A model generated the notes under the pieces. The model saw nothing but the letters and a program-made list of their open reading frames with translations. It was not told the origin of the DNA and made no database searches. A DNA stretch of 35,680 nt from Anaerotignum sp. (GTDB lineage Bacteria; Bacillota; Clostridia; Lachnospirales; Anaerotignaceae), in contig JAQUSU010000012.1 in the NCBI GenBank assembly GCA_028710085.1, forward strand, positions 1 through 35,680, read 5' to 3'. Of this stretch, positions 1-7,943 are shown one piece after another (within the stretch, counting starts at the first letter, position 1; the number at the start of each line of letters is the position of its first letter). Position numbers and translations under genes: made by a program.

Positions 1-2
1 GC

Positions 3-200
3 TTGGGCAGGGTTTGGATTGAAGGCTTGCGTACGGATCAGCTGACCCTTGGCGGCTTTGCCGTTTCCCAAGTGCTTTCTGCAGTGCTGATTGTTGCGGC
101 GGCTGTATTTTTAATTTGGAAGGGAAAGCAGACAAAGCCAGTCACTGAAATCGCGGGGGCAGAGGAATCCTTGGAGGAACCCAAAAAGAAGGACGAGTAA
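3..200 (+). CDS. lgt: Prolipoprotein diacylglyceryl transferase, C-terminal fragment (5' end outside window)
   Basis: GRVWIEGLRTDQL...VSQVLSAVLIV matches the conserved Lgt C-terminal region (GRxWIEGLRTDSL...RVSQ) with a final TM helix. Confidence 0.85.
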   Translation: MGRVWIEGLRTDQLTLGGFAVSQVLSAVLIVAAAVFLIWKGKQTKPVTEIAGAEESLEEPKKKDE

Positions 201-224
201 CGAGGGGAAAGTGCATTTAATTGT

Positions 225-248
225 GCCTCTGTCAATTTCGGCAGAGGC
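225..248. other. Small inverted repeat GCCTCTG-tcaatttcgg-CAGAGGC in the leader between lgt and the ABC-F gene
   Basis: Perfect 7-bp stem read directly; no T-run follows. Confidence 0.5.
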
Positions 249-273
249 GATGTTACATATCGGAGGAAAAAAT

Positions 274-2187
274 ATGGTTTTATTAACGGCGGAGCATTTA
301 CGAAAAAGCTATGGGTCAAGGATTATTTTTGACGATATTTCCTTTAGCATCCATGAAGGGGATAAAATTGGCGTGATTGGTGTGAATGGTGCGGGAAAGT
401 CCACCCTTTTAAGAATAGTAGCAGGAGTGGGTCATGGCGACAGTGGTGAAATTATTACCATGAATGGCATGAAAACTGCATATCTTTCCCAAAATCCCGA
501 ATTTACAGAGGGAACTACAGTGTTACAGCAGGTTTTTTGTGGGGACAATCCAAAGCTTGCTTTGGTGCGGGAATATGAAGAAACCATGGAGCAGCTAAGT
601 AAAACGCAGGGGGACGAAAGGTTGATTGCTTTATCGGCAAGGCTTGCAGAGGAAATGGATAAGGCAGAGGCGTGGTCTTTGGAAAGTGAAGCAAAAAATA
701 TTTTGACGCGCCTTGGGATTTCTGACTTTGGGAAAAGGGTGGATACCCTTTCGGGAGGGCAAAAGAAAAGAGTCGCTTTGGCGGCGGCGCTGATTGCCCC
801 TGTGGAGCTTTTGATTTTAGACGAGCCTACCAACCATATAGACCATGACACCGTGGAGTGGCTGGAAAAGCACCTTGAGAAATATTCCAAGGCTTTGCTT
901 ATGGTTACCCATGATAGATATTTTTTGGATCGCGTTGTCAATAGAACCCTGGAATTGGAAAAGGGGCGGCTATATTCCTATCAGGCAAATTATTCGCAAT
1001 TTTTAGAAATGAAAGCGGAAAGAGAGGAGCTTGAGGCCGCAGGGGAGAGAAAGCGTCAAAACCTTTTGCGCAGTGAATTGGAATGGGTTCGCCGCGGGGC
1101 ACAGGCAAGGTCAACCAAGCAAAAGGCAAGGCTGCAGCGCTTTGACGAGCTTTCCGCCCAAAAAGCACCTGAGGAAAAGCAGAATGTAGAGCTTTCTTCT
1201 GCGGGGAGCCGCTTGGGGAGAAAGACGATTGAATTGGATCATATTACGAAAGCCTATGACGGAAAAGCTTTTATCAAGGATTTTAGCTATATTGTTTTAC
1301 GCAATGACCGTATCGGTATTACAGGGGAGAACGGCTGTGGAAAAACCACACTGTTAAAAATGATGACAGGAAAATTACAGCCTGACAGCGGTGTGGTTTC
1401 TTGGGGTGAAACGGTAAAAATAGGTGTTTTTTCCCAAGAGAATGAGGATATGGATGAAAGCGTTAGGGTGCTGGATTATATCCGAGAGGTAGCGGAATAC
1501 ATTCAAACGGGAGAGGGCAAAATTAGTGCATCGCAAATGCTGGAAAAGTTTTTGTTCCCTGCGGATATGCACAGAGGGCCGATTTCCATGCTTTCCGGCG
1601 GTGAAAAAAGACGGCTTTATTTGGCAAGGGTGCTCATGAGTGCGCCAAACATTCTATTTTTGGACGAGCCTACCAACGATTTGGATTTGGAAACACTGAT
1701 GATTTTGGAGGACTATTTGGAAGGCTTCCAAGGTGCGGTCATTGCTGTTTCCCACGATAGATATTTTTTGGATAAGACCGTAAACCGTATTTTTGCCTTT
1801 TTGGGCGATGGAAAAATCAAGCAATACGAGGGCGGCTACACTGACTATAAGGCGGCAAAAGAGAAGGAAGTGCCTGCCTTGACAGAAGCAATGAAGTCCC
1901 AAAGGGTAGAGCCTGCAAAAGAGAAGAGCTCCGCTGTAATTACGAAAATGAGCTATAAGGATCAGCGGGAATATGATACCATTGGAGATGAAATCGCTAA
2001 ATTGGAAGAAAAAATTCGGTTCATCCAAGAGGCCATGGAAGCTTGCACAACGGATTTTACGCAGCTGCAAAATTTATCAAAAGAGAAGGAAGTGGCGGAA
2101 AGCAAGCTGGAATGCAGGATGGAGCGATGGATGGAATTAACGGAATTGGCGGAGGAAATTGAGAAGCACCGCATAGAACGGGGCTAA
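274..2187 (+). CDS. ABC-F family ATPase, Uup-like, with C-terminal coiled coil
   Basis: Two ABC domains (GVNGAGKST/LSGGQKKRVALAAAL/LLILDEPTNHID and GENGCGKTT/LSGGEKRRLYLARVL/LFLDEPTNDLD), linker ELEWVRRGAQARSTKQKARLQRFDEL; SD cggagg just upstream of ATG 274. Confidence 0.93.
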   Translation: MVLLTAEHLRKSYGSRIIFDDISFSIHEGDKIGVIGVNGAGKSTLLRIVAGVGHGDSGEIITMNGMKTAYLSQNPEFTEGTTVLQQVFCGDNPKLALVREYEETMEQLSKTQGDERLIALSARLAEEMDKAEAWSLESEAKNILTRLGISDFGKRVDTLSGGQKKRVALAAALIAPVELLILDEPTNHIDHDTVEWLEKHLEKYSKALLMVTHDRYFLDRVVNRTLELEKGRLYSYQANYSQFLEMKAEREELEAAGERKRQNLLRSELEWVRRGAQARSTKQKARLQRFDELSAQKAPEEKQNVELSSAGSRLGRKTIELDHITKAYDGKAFIKDFSYIVLRNDRIGITGENGCGKTTLLKMMTGKLQPDSGVVSWGETVKIGVFSQENEDMDESVRVLDYIREVAEYIQTGEGKISASQMLEKFLFPADMHRGPISMLSGGEKRRLYLARVLMSAPNILFLDEPTNDLDLETLMILEDYLEGFQGAVIAVSHDRYFLDKTVNRIFAFLGDGKIKQYEGGYTDYKAAKEKEVPALTEAMKSQRVEPAKEKSSAVITKMSYKDQREYDTIGDEIAKLEEKIRFIQEAMEACTTDFTQLQNLSKEKEVAESKLECRMERWMELTELAEEIEKHRIERG

Positions 2188-2253
2188 TGCTCAATTTATC
2201 TGGACGAGGGCAAGCTTTTGTGGTATCTTTTAGTAAATAATAGGGTTAAGTGT

Positions 2254-2431
2254 TAGGGCAACACCGCACAATTCGCGGCTGACGCCTTGTACGCCCATCT
2301 GATTGCATCTTTTCCGTCAGCCTGCACAAAAATGCTCGCAAATACCTCCAGTATTCACTGCGCTTTTTGTTTAATCTGACGAAAAATCTGACTGCACAGC
2401 TGGACATACAGAACTATGCGGTATTACCTTA
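2254..2431. repeat. MITE-like palindromic element, copy 1 (178 bp, TA...TA ends)
   Basis: Near-identical to 6596-6773; imperfect terminal inverted repeats AGGGCAACACCGCACAATTC / rc of GAACTATGCGGTATTACCT. Confidence 0.85.
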
Positions 2432-2450
2432 GAAATGGAGAGTGATTTTA

Positions 2451-3725
2451 GTGGACGGTGCCAGTCCGTACCTGATAGGGCTATTAATTTTTTTGATTGC
2501 TTGTTCGGCGTTTTTTTCCGCCTCCGAAACAGCGTTGACTTCTTTGAATAGGATTCGGCTGCTGAATATGGTGGAGGATAAAATTAAGAATGCAGACAAA
2601 ATCAGCAGGCTTTTGGAGAATCCCAATCGGTTGCTCAGCTCTATCCTTGTAGGAAACAACTTGGTAAATAACGGTGCATCCGCTTTGACAACGGCGTTGG
2701 CAATTCAAATGTTTCACGGGGATGCAGGCAGTGGTGCCACGGTTGCAACGGCATTTATTACAGTAATCATATTGATTTTTGGCGAAATTACTCCAAAAAC
2801 CATCGCGGCACAGCAGGCGGAAAAGGTAGCTTTGGTTGTTGTAAATATTATCGCTGGCGTGGTTTTTATTTTACGACCGGTGGTTGCGGTTTTGAATGTG
2901 TTAACCAGTGGGCTGATTCGTCTTTTTGGAGGAAAGCCAGGTATGAAATTACCGTTGATTACCGAGGCGGAGCTGAAAACGATTGTGAATGTCAGCCATG
3001 AAGAAGGCGTTTTGGAGACAGAAGAAAGAAATATGATAGATAACATCTTTCATTTTGGGGATGCCAAGGCCAAAGATGTTATGACACCTAGAACAGATAT
3101 GGTAGCAGTTCCATGGGACGTTACCTATGGGGATTTCGTTGCATTGGTAAAAGAGGAAGGATTTTCCCGTCTGCCTGTTTATGACGAGGATATGGACGAT
3201 ATTGTTGGAATCCTTTATGTGAAGGATGTATTTTTTGTTGAGGAAAAGGATTTTTCCGCAGAAAAATACATGAGAGAACCTTTTTTTACTTATGAAAGCA
3301 AACCTGTGACGGAGCTTTTTGCGCAAATGCGGCAAAACCACTTGGCTGTTGCCATTGTTTTGGACGAATACGGCGGAACCGCAGGCTTGGCAACCATGGA
3401 GGATATTATAGAAGAAATTATGGGCGAAATCGCCGATGAATATGATGACGAGCAAGACGAAATAGAGGTTATCAAAGAGGACGAGTTTGTGGTTGACGGC
3501 AGTACCCGTTTGGAGGATATCAACAAAATGGTTGGAAGCCGATTGGAGTCTGACGAGGTAGACACCATTGCCGGGTATGTGTTGATGATTTTGGGCAACT
3601 TCCCCGAGGGGGGAGAGGTTTTGGAGTCTGACGGCTTGAAGCTTGTTGTGGAAGAAATGGACAAAAATCGAATTTCAAAATTGCGAATCTATAGTAACCA
3701 AGCCTGCCAAGGGGAGGAAGAATAA
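2451..3725 (+). CDS. CNNM/CorC (hemolysin C)-type membrane protein with CBS domains and C-terminal CorC_HlyC domain
   Basis: DUF21 TM region (SAFFSASETALTSLNRIRLLNMVE), CBS pair (VMTPRTDMVAVP..., LDEYGGTAGLATMEDIIEEIMGEI); GTG start at 2451 fits SD GGAG at 2437-2440, 2442 also possible. Confidence 0.92.
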   Translation: MDGASPYLIGLLIFLIACSAFFSASETALTSLNRIRLLNMVEDKIKNADKISRLLENPNRLLSSILVGNNLVNNGASALTTALAIQMFHGDAGSGATVATAFITVIILIFGEITPKTIAAQQAEKVALVVVNIIAGVVFILRPVVAVLNVLTSGLIRLFGGKPGMKLPLITEAELKTIVNVSHEEGVLETEERNMIDNIFHFGDAKAKDVMTPRTDMVAVPWDVTYGDFVALVKEEGFSRLPVYDEDMDDIVGILYVKDVFFVEEKDFSAEKYMREPFFTYESKPVTELFAQMRQNHLAVAIVLDEYGGTAGLATMEDIIEEIMGEIADEYDDEQDEIEVIKEDEFVVDGSTRLEDINKMVGSRLESDEVDTIAGYVLMILGNFPEGGEVLESDGLKLVVEEMDKNRISKLRIYSNQACQGEEE

Positions 3726-3734
3726 GGAATGAAA

Positions 3735-3778
3735 GAAAAGTGATAGCCCATAGCTTGGGGCTATCACTTTTCTTTTTT
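3735..3778. terminator. Bidirectional intrinsic terminator between convergent genes
   Basis: GAAAAGTGATAGCCC...GGGCTATCACTTTTC stem followed by TTTTTT. Confidence 0.85.
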
Positions 3779-3802
3779 ATTTTGATTTTTGCTTTGTGTC
3801 AT

Positions 3803-5089
3803 TTACTCTCCGAACTTTTCAATATCGAATGCATTGGCAACCTGCATCCAATTTTGTACAAAGGGCCGCATGATATTCCAGTAGCCAAGGCCAATAAAGC
3901 CATATTCCTTGGCTGTGTTTATTTTCGCTTCAATGCTTCTTGCATCCTCAAACCAAACCACATGTGCACTGCCTTCAGGGTCTGTATAAAAAAAATACGG
4001 GCTTTGACCCACTTCGTCAAAGAGAATTTCTGCGCGTATATTCATTGCCATTTGAACGGCTTCTTCATTTCCCAAGGTTATGGCTCTGCCTTCACCGCGC
4101 TGAAAGGGGAGCGTCCAATCGTAACCATAATTTGGGACGCCCATGATGATTTTTTCCGGAGGGATTTCCTGAATTGCGTAGTCAAAGACCTCGCGCATTT
4201 TATTGAGGGGCGCAACTGCCATAGGCGGGCCGTATGCGTAGCCCCACTCATAGGTCATAAGGAATATATAATCCGCAATTTCACCGATTCTTTTATAATC
4301 ATGCGCTTCATAAAGCAAGCCCGATTGCGCTGCCGAGGTTTTTGGGGCCAAGGCAACAAAAACCTTATAGCCTGCCGCACTCATTGCCGTTTTTAATTGC
4401 GAAATAAAGCTGATAAAGCCCTCTTTATCCGCAGGTAGCACAAATTCAAAGTCAACATCCACACCGTAATAGCCTTTTTGCGCCATTACCGTTAAAAGAT
4501 TGTTAATCAGGTTCTCTCTTGCCGCGGGATTGTTTACCATTTGTGTGATCAAATTATTACTGAATTTTTCTTTTTCATCCAACGGCGTTAAAACCAAAAT
4601 AGGTGCAGCCTCGTATTCCTTTGCCGCAAGAAGAAGACTCTTGTCATCCGGAGGGATAAGCGTTCCATCGGGATAAAAGCCATAGGAAAAAACAGACAAA
4701 AATGTTAAGTAAGGGGTCGTTTGATTTAATATGATTGGATCAATATATGGGTATGCATAGCCATTAACCCAATAATTATCCGTGGAGCTGTCTTTGAAAG
4801 AGATAATCAAAGTCTGTCCCGGGTAAAGGGCACCTAATGCTGCAAGCTGAGGATTGTTTTGCAGCAGCTTGTTTTCTGAAACACCAAATTTTTGTGCTAT
4901 TGAAAATAAGCCGTCCCCTGGCTGCACAAGATAGGTTTGTTCCGGTTGTAAAATCAAAAGGGCTTGCCCAAGGGTTAAAAGATTTGGGTTTGTAATTGCA
5001 TTATTCTCCATTAGTTGTCTTACGGGGATATTATATTGTTCTGCAATGGTATAAATCGTGTCGCCGGCACTTACTACATGGATTGTCAT
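3803..5089 (-). CDS. LysM-repeat + GH18-type glycosidase (YaaH/SleL-like spore peptidoglycan hydrolase)
   Basis: Two N-terminal LysM repeats (VVSAGDTIYTIAEQY..., YLVQPGDGLFSIAQKFGV...) and GH18 motif YGVDVDFE. Confidence 0.9.
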   Translation of the reverse strand: MTIHVVSAGDTIYTIAEQYNIPVRQLMENNAITNPNLLTLGQALLILQPEQTYLVQPGDGLFSIAQKFGVSENKLLQNNPQLAALGALYPGQTLIISFKDSSTDNYWVNGYAYPYIDPIILNQTTPYLTFLSVFSYGFYPDGTLIPPDDKSLLLAAKEYEAAPILVLTPLDEKEKFSNNLITQMVNNPAARENLINNLLTVMAQKGYYGVDVDFEFVLPADKEGFISFISQLKTAMSAAGYKVFVALAPKTSAAQSGLLYEAHDYKRIGEIADYIFLMTYEWGYAYGPPMAVAPLNKMREVFDYAIQEIPPEKIIMGVPNYGYDWTLPFQRGEGRAITLGNEEAVQMAMNIRAEILFDEVGQSPYFFYTDPEGSAHVVWFEDARSIEAKINTAKEYGFIGLGYWNIMRPFVQNWMQVANAFDIEKFGE

Positions 5090-5130
5090 TGGCCCACCTC
5101 CGCTAATAGTTTATGCGTAAAACGCGAAAA

Positions 5131-5166
5131 AAGAATTAAAAAAGAACGCATCTTTCGATGCGTTCT
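5131..5166 (-). terminator. Intrinsic terminator on the minus strand
   Basis: AGAACGCATC-gaaa-GATGCGTTCT followed by TTTTTT on the minus strand. Confidence 0.75.
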
Positions 5167-5175
5167 AGGCTGTCG

Positions 5176-5394
5176 AAAAACCTTGGGCGCCGCCTCTCAC
5201 TGCCCAAGATAGGGCAGACGGCGGAGCCGGCTTTTGCGTAGCAAAAGTGATGATCCCCTGCTTGCTTTTTGTAAAAAGCAAGACCAAAAACTTTTGTATA
5301 AACCCCATGTTCATGCCATTTGCAACGTGTCAAGGTTGAAACCCTTGTGGATGTTTGAGGGCAAAGCTCTCAAGTTTTTGACTTTATTGACACG
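5176..5394 (+). repeat. Structured intergenic repeat, copy 1
   Basis: Shares ccttgggc..., CTTGCTTTTTGTAAAAAGCAAG, gtcaagg(t/g)tgaaacccttgtgga, gtttgagggcaaagc(t/c)ctcaag and ttgacttt blocks in order with 26367-26518. Confidence 0.75.
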
Positions 5395-5396
5395 CT

Positions 5397-5420
5397 GGAA
5401 CGCATCTCTCGATGCGTTCC
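5397..5420. repeat. Palindrome GGAACGCATCtctcGATGCGTTCC
   Basis: Perfect 10-bp stem, near copy of the palindrome at 5143-5166. Confidence 0.8.
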
Positions 5421-5484
5421 AGAATACTGATCAATTTTTTTTAAAAGAAAGTCGACTTTTTGGCAAGTAATTTATAGCTAATGA

Positions 5485-6531
5485 TTATTCGCCTGTTTTT
5501 GCGGTTTCCAGCATAGCCTCTGTGGTTTCCATATAATAGCTTAATTCCTTCACGCCTTCAATTTTTGTAGATAAAGGCTTTCCTGTTTTGTCAACAAAAA
5601 TCGTTGTCGGCAAGCCGTTCAAATGATCTATAATCCAAGAGGACATGTTTCGGTCAGGCACAATTGTAGTAAAGGTTACGCCTGCTTCTGCATAAGCCTC
5701 CTCAACTATTTTTTCCGTTTCTTCCCCGGGGGTATCAATCACAACCTGCACAAAATTAATATTTGTGTATTTTTCCTTAAGCTGTGTATAGAAAGCCTGC
5801 AAAGTAGCCAGCTCATTGATGTCAGGATAGCAATAGGATGCCCAAAAGTTCACAACGGTTAAATCATAATCATAAAACACGGTGCTTGTAATAGGATCAC
5901 CGTTCAACGTGGTTGACATAAAATTAAGATGCTCCTTGTCCTCATTTACTTGTGCCTGCACAGAGCTTTCATCCGGCGGGAAGGTTTCAATGCTTTCTTT
6001 AAGCAAAGGCAACGAGGATTTTAGGGTTTCATAGATTTTTTCGGAGCTTTCCAATAATTTAGGGGTGGTTGCGCAATAATCCGTTAGATAGTAAAAGTGA
6101 AAGCCATTTTGCTGGGGCAATTCTTCACAGCTTTGAAACCGCGCCAACTCATCCTTTACGGTTTGAGAATCAATCTTTTCGTTTTTCACAACCAAGAGGG
6201 AGAAAATTGGAACCATCAACTCTTCCACAGGGATTTCAGATGCAACGTCATTTAATTCATCTAAGTTTTCGGTGGGCGCATAAGCATATTCAATCTTCGC
6301 GTAGATATCTCCCGTGATATTAACAAAGTTTACAGGCATTAAATTCACATCTTCCTTTTCAAACCATTCCTTTGGAAGGCTATAGGCCAAACCACATTGT
6401 TCGTAACGGTAATCGGTGTTTATTTTCTCTGCGCTATCTGCCGCTGGAGCGGAGGTGTCTTTTTTTCCGCATCCGCCGAAAACGCTAATCGACAGGACCA
6501 ATGCAAGAAAAAGTGCTATTTTTTTTCTCAT
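5485..6531 (-). CDS. TlpA/redoxin-like thioredoxin-fold lipoprotein
   Basis: Lipobox SVFGGC; C-terminal VVNFWASYCYPDINELATLQAFYTQ... and GLPTTIFVDKTGK thioredoxin-fold motifs; SD aggagg upstream. Confidence 0.85.
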   Translation of the reverse strand: MRKKIALFLALVLSISVFGGCGKKDTSAPAADSAEKINTDYRYEQCGLAYSLPKEWFEKEDVNLMPVNFVNITGDIYAKIEYAYAPTENLDELNDVASEIPVEELMVPIFSLLVVKNEKIDSQTVKDELARFQSCEELPQQNGFHFYYLTDYCATTPKLLESSEKIYETLKSSLPLLKESIETFPPDESSVQAQVNEDKEHLNFMSTTLNGDPITSTVFYDYDLTVVNFWASYCYPDINELATLQAFYTQLKEKYTNINFVQVVIDTPGEETEKIVEEAYAEAGVTFTTIVPDRNMSSWIIDHLNGLPTTIFVDKTGKPLSTKIEGVKELSYYMETTEAMLETAKTGE

Positions 6532-6595
6532 TATTTTTCCTCCTAAAAATGATAGTATAAATTGTATTTTTTGGTCTATTTATTCTATTTTATAC

Positions 6596-6773
6596 TAAGG
6601 CAACACCGCACAATTCCCTGCTGATGCCTTGTATGCCCATCTGATTGCATCTTTTCCGTCAGCCTGCACAAAAATGCTCGCAAATACCTCCAGTATTCGC
6701 TGTGCTTTTTGTTTTGTTTGACGAAAAATCTGACTGCACATCTGGACATACAGAATTATGCGGTATTACCCTA
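6596..6773. repeat. MITE-like palindromic element, copy 2 (178 bp)
   Basis: Same length and near-identical sequence to 2254-2431. Confidence 0.85.
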
Positions 6774-6804
6774 AAATTAAGCATATTCAGCACAAATCTT
6801 TGGA

Positions 6805-6853
6805 AGCGACAACATATGTTTTCGTTGAAATGAAAATAATATGTGTCGTTTTT
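6805..6853 (+). other. Stem-loop with trailing T-run, no upstream plus-strand gene
   Basis: AGCGACAACATATGTTTTC...GAAAATAATATGTGTCGTTTTT inverted repeat. Confidence 0.4.
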
Positions 6854-7259
6854 AAAGGGACGTTGTCCGAATTTTTGTTTTGTGCTATCCCATTATACAG
6901 AAAAAAGGCGGTAGCCGCAATGGGAAAACCAATAGAAAGGAAAAGCATTTTTTAATTGCTTTTTAATCTGCAGGCAATCCCGTTTTAACTGCATCAGGAT
7001 ATACTTTTCTTAATGATTTATACTAGGGAAGCAAAAAAAGAATTCAGTTGTAAAGCGTATAGAAGCTTTTGGTTTATGGAAAAGTATGAAAGTATTAAAA
7101 CAGAACAATTATTTTGCTAGTTTATAAATGTTAGGGAAACTTTGAAACGAAAGAAATAATTCACATATATTTGAGAAAATTGCTTCTTTTTATTTGTTTT
7201 AGCTAATTTCCCCATTTTTATGGTATAATATTCCAACAATATGAAAAGGAGAATGGAAA

Positions 7260-7943
7260 ATGGTACAAAAAAAGGTTCTTTTGGTTGAAGATGAAGTGAA
7301 GCTGGCGCGGTTTGTTGAGCTCGAGCTTAAATATGAAGGATATGAGGTGACTGTGTGCCATGATGGACGTGATGGCGTGACGTTGATTGGCGAAGGGAAT
7401 TTTGATATGATTCTTCTGGATCTTATGCTGCCCGGGTTAACGGGAATAGAAATTTGCCGAAGGGTTCGGAAAACCTCTAATGTTCCTATTATTATGCTCA
7501 CTGCAAAGGATGAAGTGATTGACAAAGTGGCAGGGCTTGATAGCGGTGCCGATGATTATTTGACGAAGCCCTTTGCAATTGAAGAGCTTCTGGCAAGAAT
7601 GCGTGTTGCCTTTAAGCATTGTGAGGACAAGATGTCCAAAAAGGTGCTTTTGCAGGTGCAGGATTTGGAAATAGACACAGAAAAGCGTATGGTTACGGTT
7701 GGGAGAACAGTAGTTGAGTTGACTAAGAAGGAATATGAACTCTTGCTGTATTTGGTGCAAAATAAAAATATTGTATTAACAAGAGAACAAATTTTAAACG
7801 AGGTTTGGGGATACAGCTATATTGGAGAAACAAATGTTGTAGATGTGTATGTTCGTTATTTACGGGCAAAAATAGATGAAGCCTTTCAGAAAAAGTTTAT
7901 CCATACCATACGAGGGGTAGGGTATTATGTCAAAGAAGAGTAA
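7260..7943 (+). CDS. OmpR/PhoB-family response regulator
   Basis: VLLVEDEVKLARFVELEL, LLDLMLPGLTG, GADDYLTKPF receiver motifs; C-terminal winged helix (TREQILNEVWGYSYIGETNVVDVYVRYLRAKID). Confidence 0.96.
   Translation: MVQKKVLLVEDEVKLARFVELELKYEGYEVTVCHDGRDGVTLIGEGNFDMILLDLMLPGLTGIEICRRVRKTSNVPIIMLTAKDEVIDKVAGLDSGADDYLTKPFAIEELLARMRVAFKHCEDKMSKKVLLQVQDLEIDTEKRMVTVGRTVVELTKKEYELLLYLVQNKNIVLTREQILNEVWGYSYIGETNVVDVYVRYLRAKIDEAFQKKFIHTIRGVGYYVKEE

Noticed and set aside
432-941. Long minus-strand ORFs antisense to the ABC-F gene (and many similar antisense ORFs, e.g. 938-1168, 1654-2070, 2949-3455, 28385-29089)
   Set aside because: They lie fully opposite strongly supported coding genes and show no recognisable protein motifs; best explained as shadow ORFs
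274-2187. ABC-F gene as an antibiotic-resistance factor with a leader attenuator (hairpin 225-248)
   Set aside because: Linker and coiled coil are Uup-like housekeeping type, and the leader hairpin has no T-run
3740-4396. 218-aa plus-strand ORF
   Set aside because: Antisense to the LysM/GH18 gene and starts inside the terminator; no motifs
5176-5394. CRISPR-like array from repeated short palindromes
   Set aside because: The palindromes differ from each other and are not regularly spaced direct repeats; no cas genes
6645-6955. Short plus-strand ORFs 6645-6833 and 6758-6955
   Set aside because: They start within or just after the repeat element, have no good SD and unlikely composition; treated as spurious
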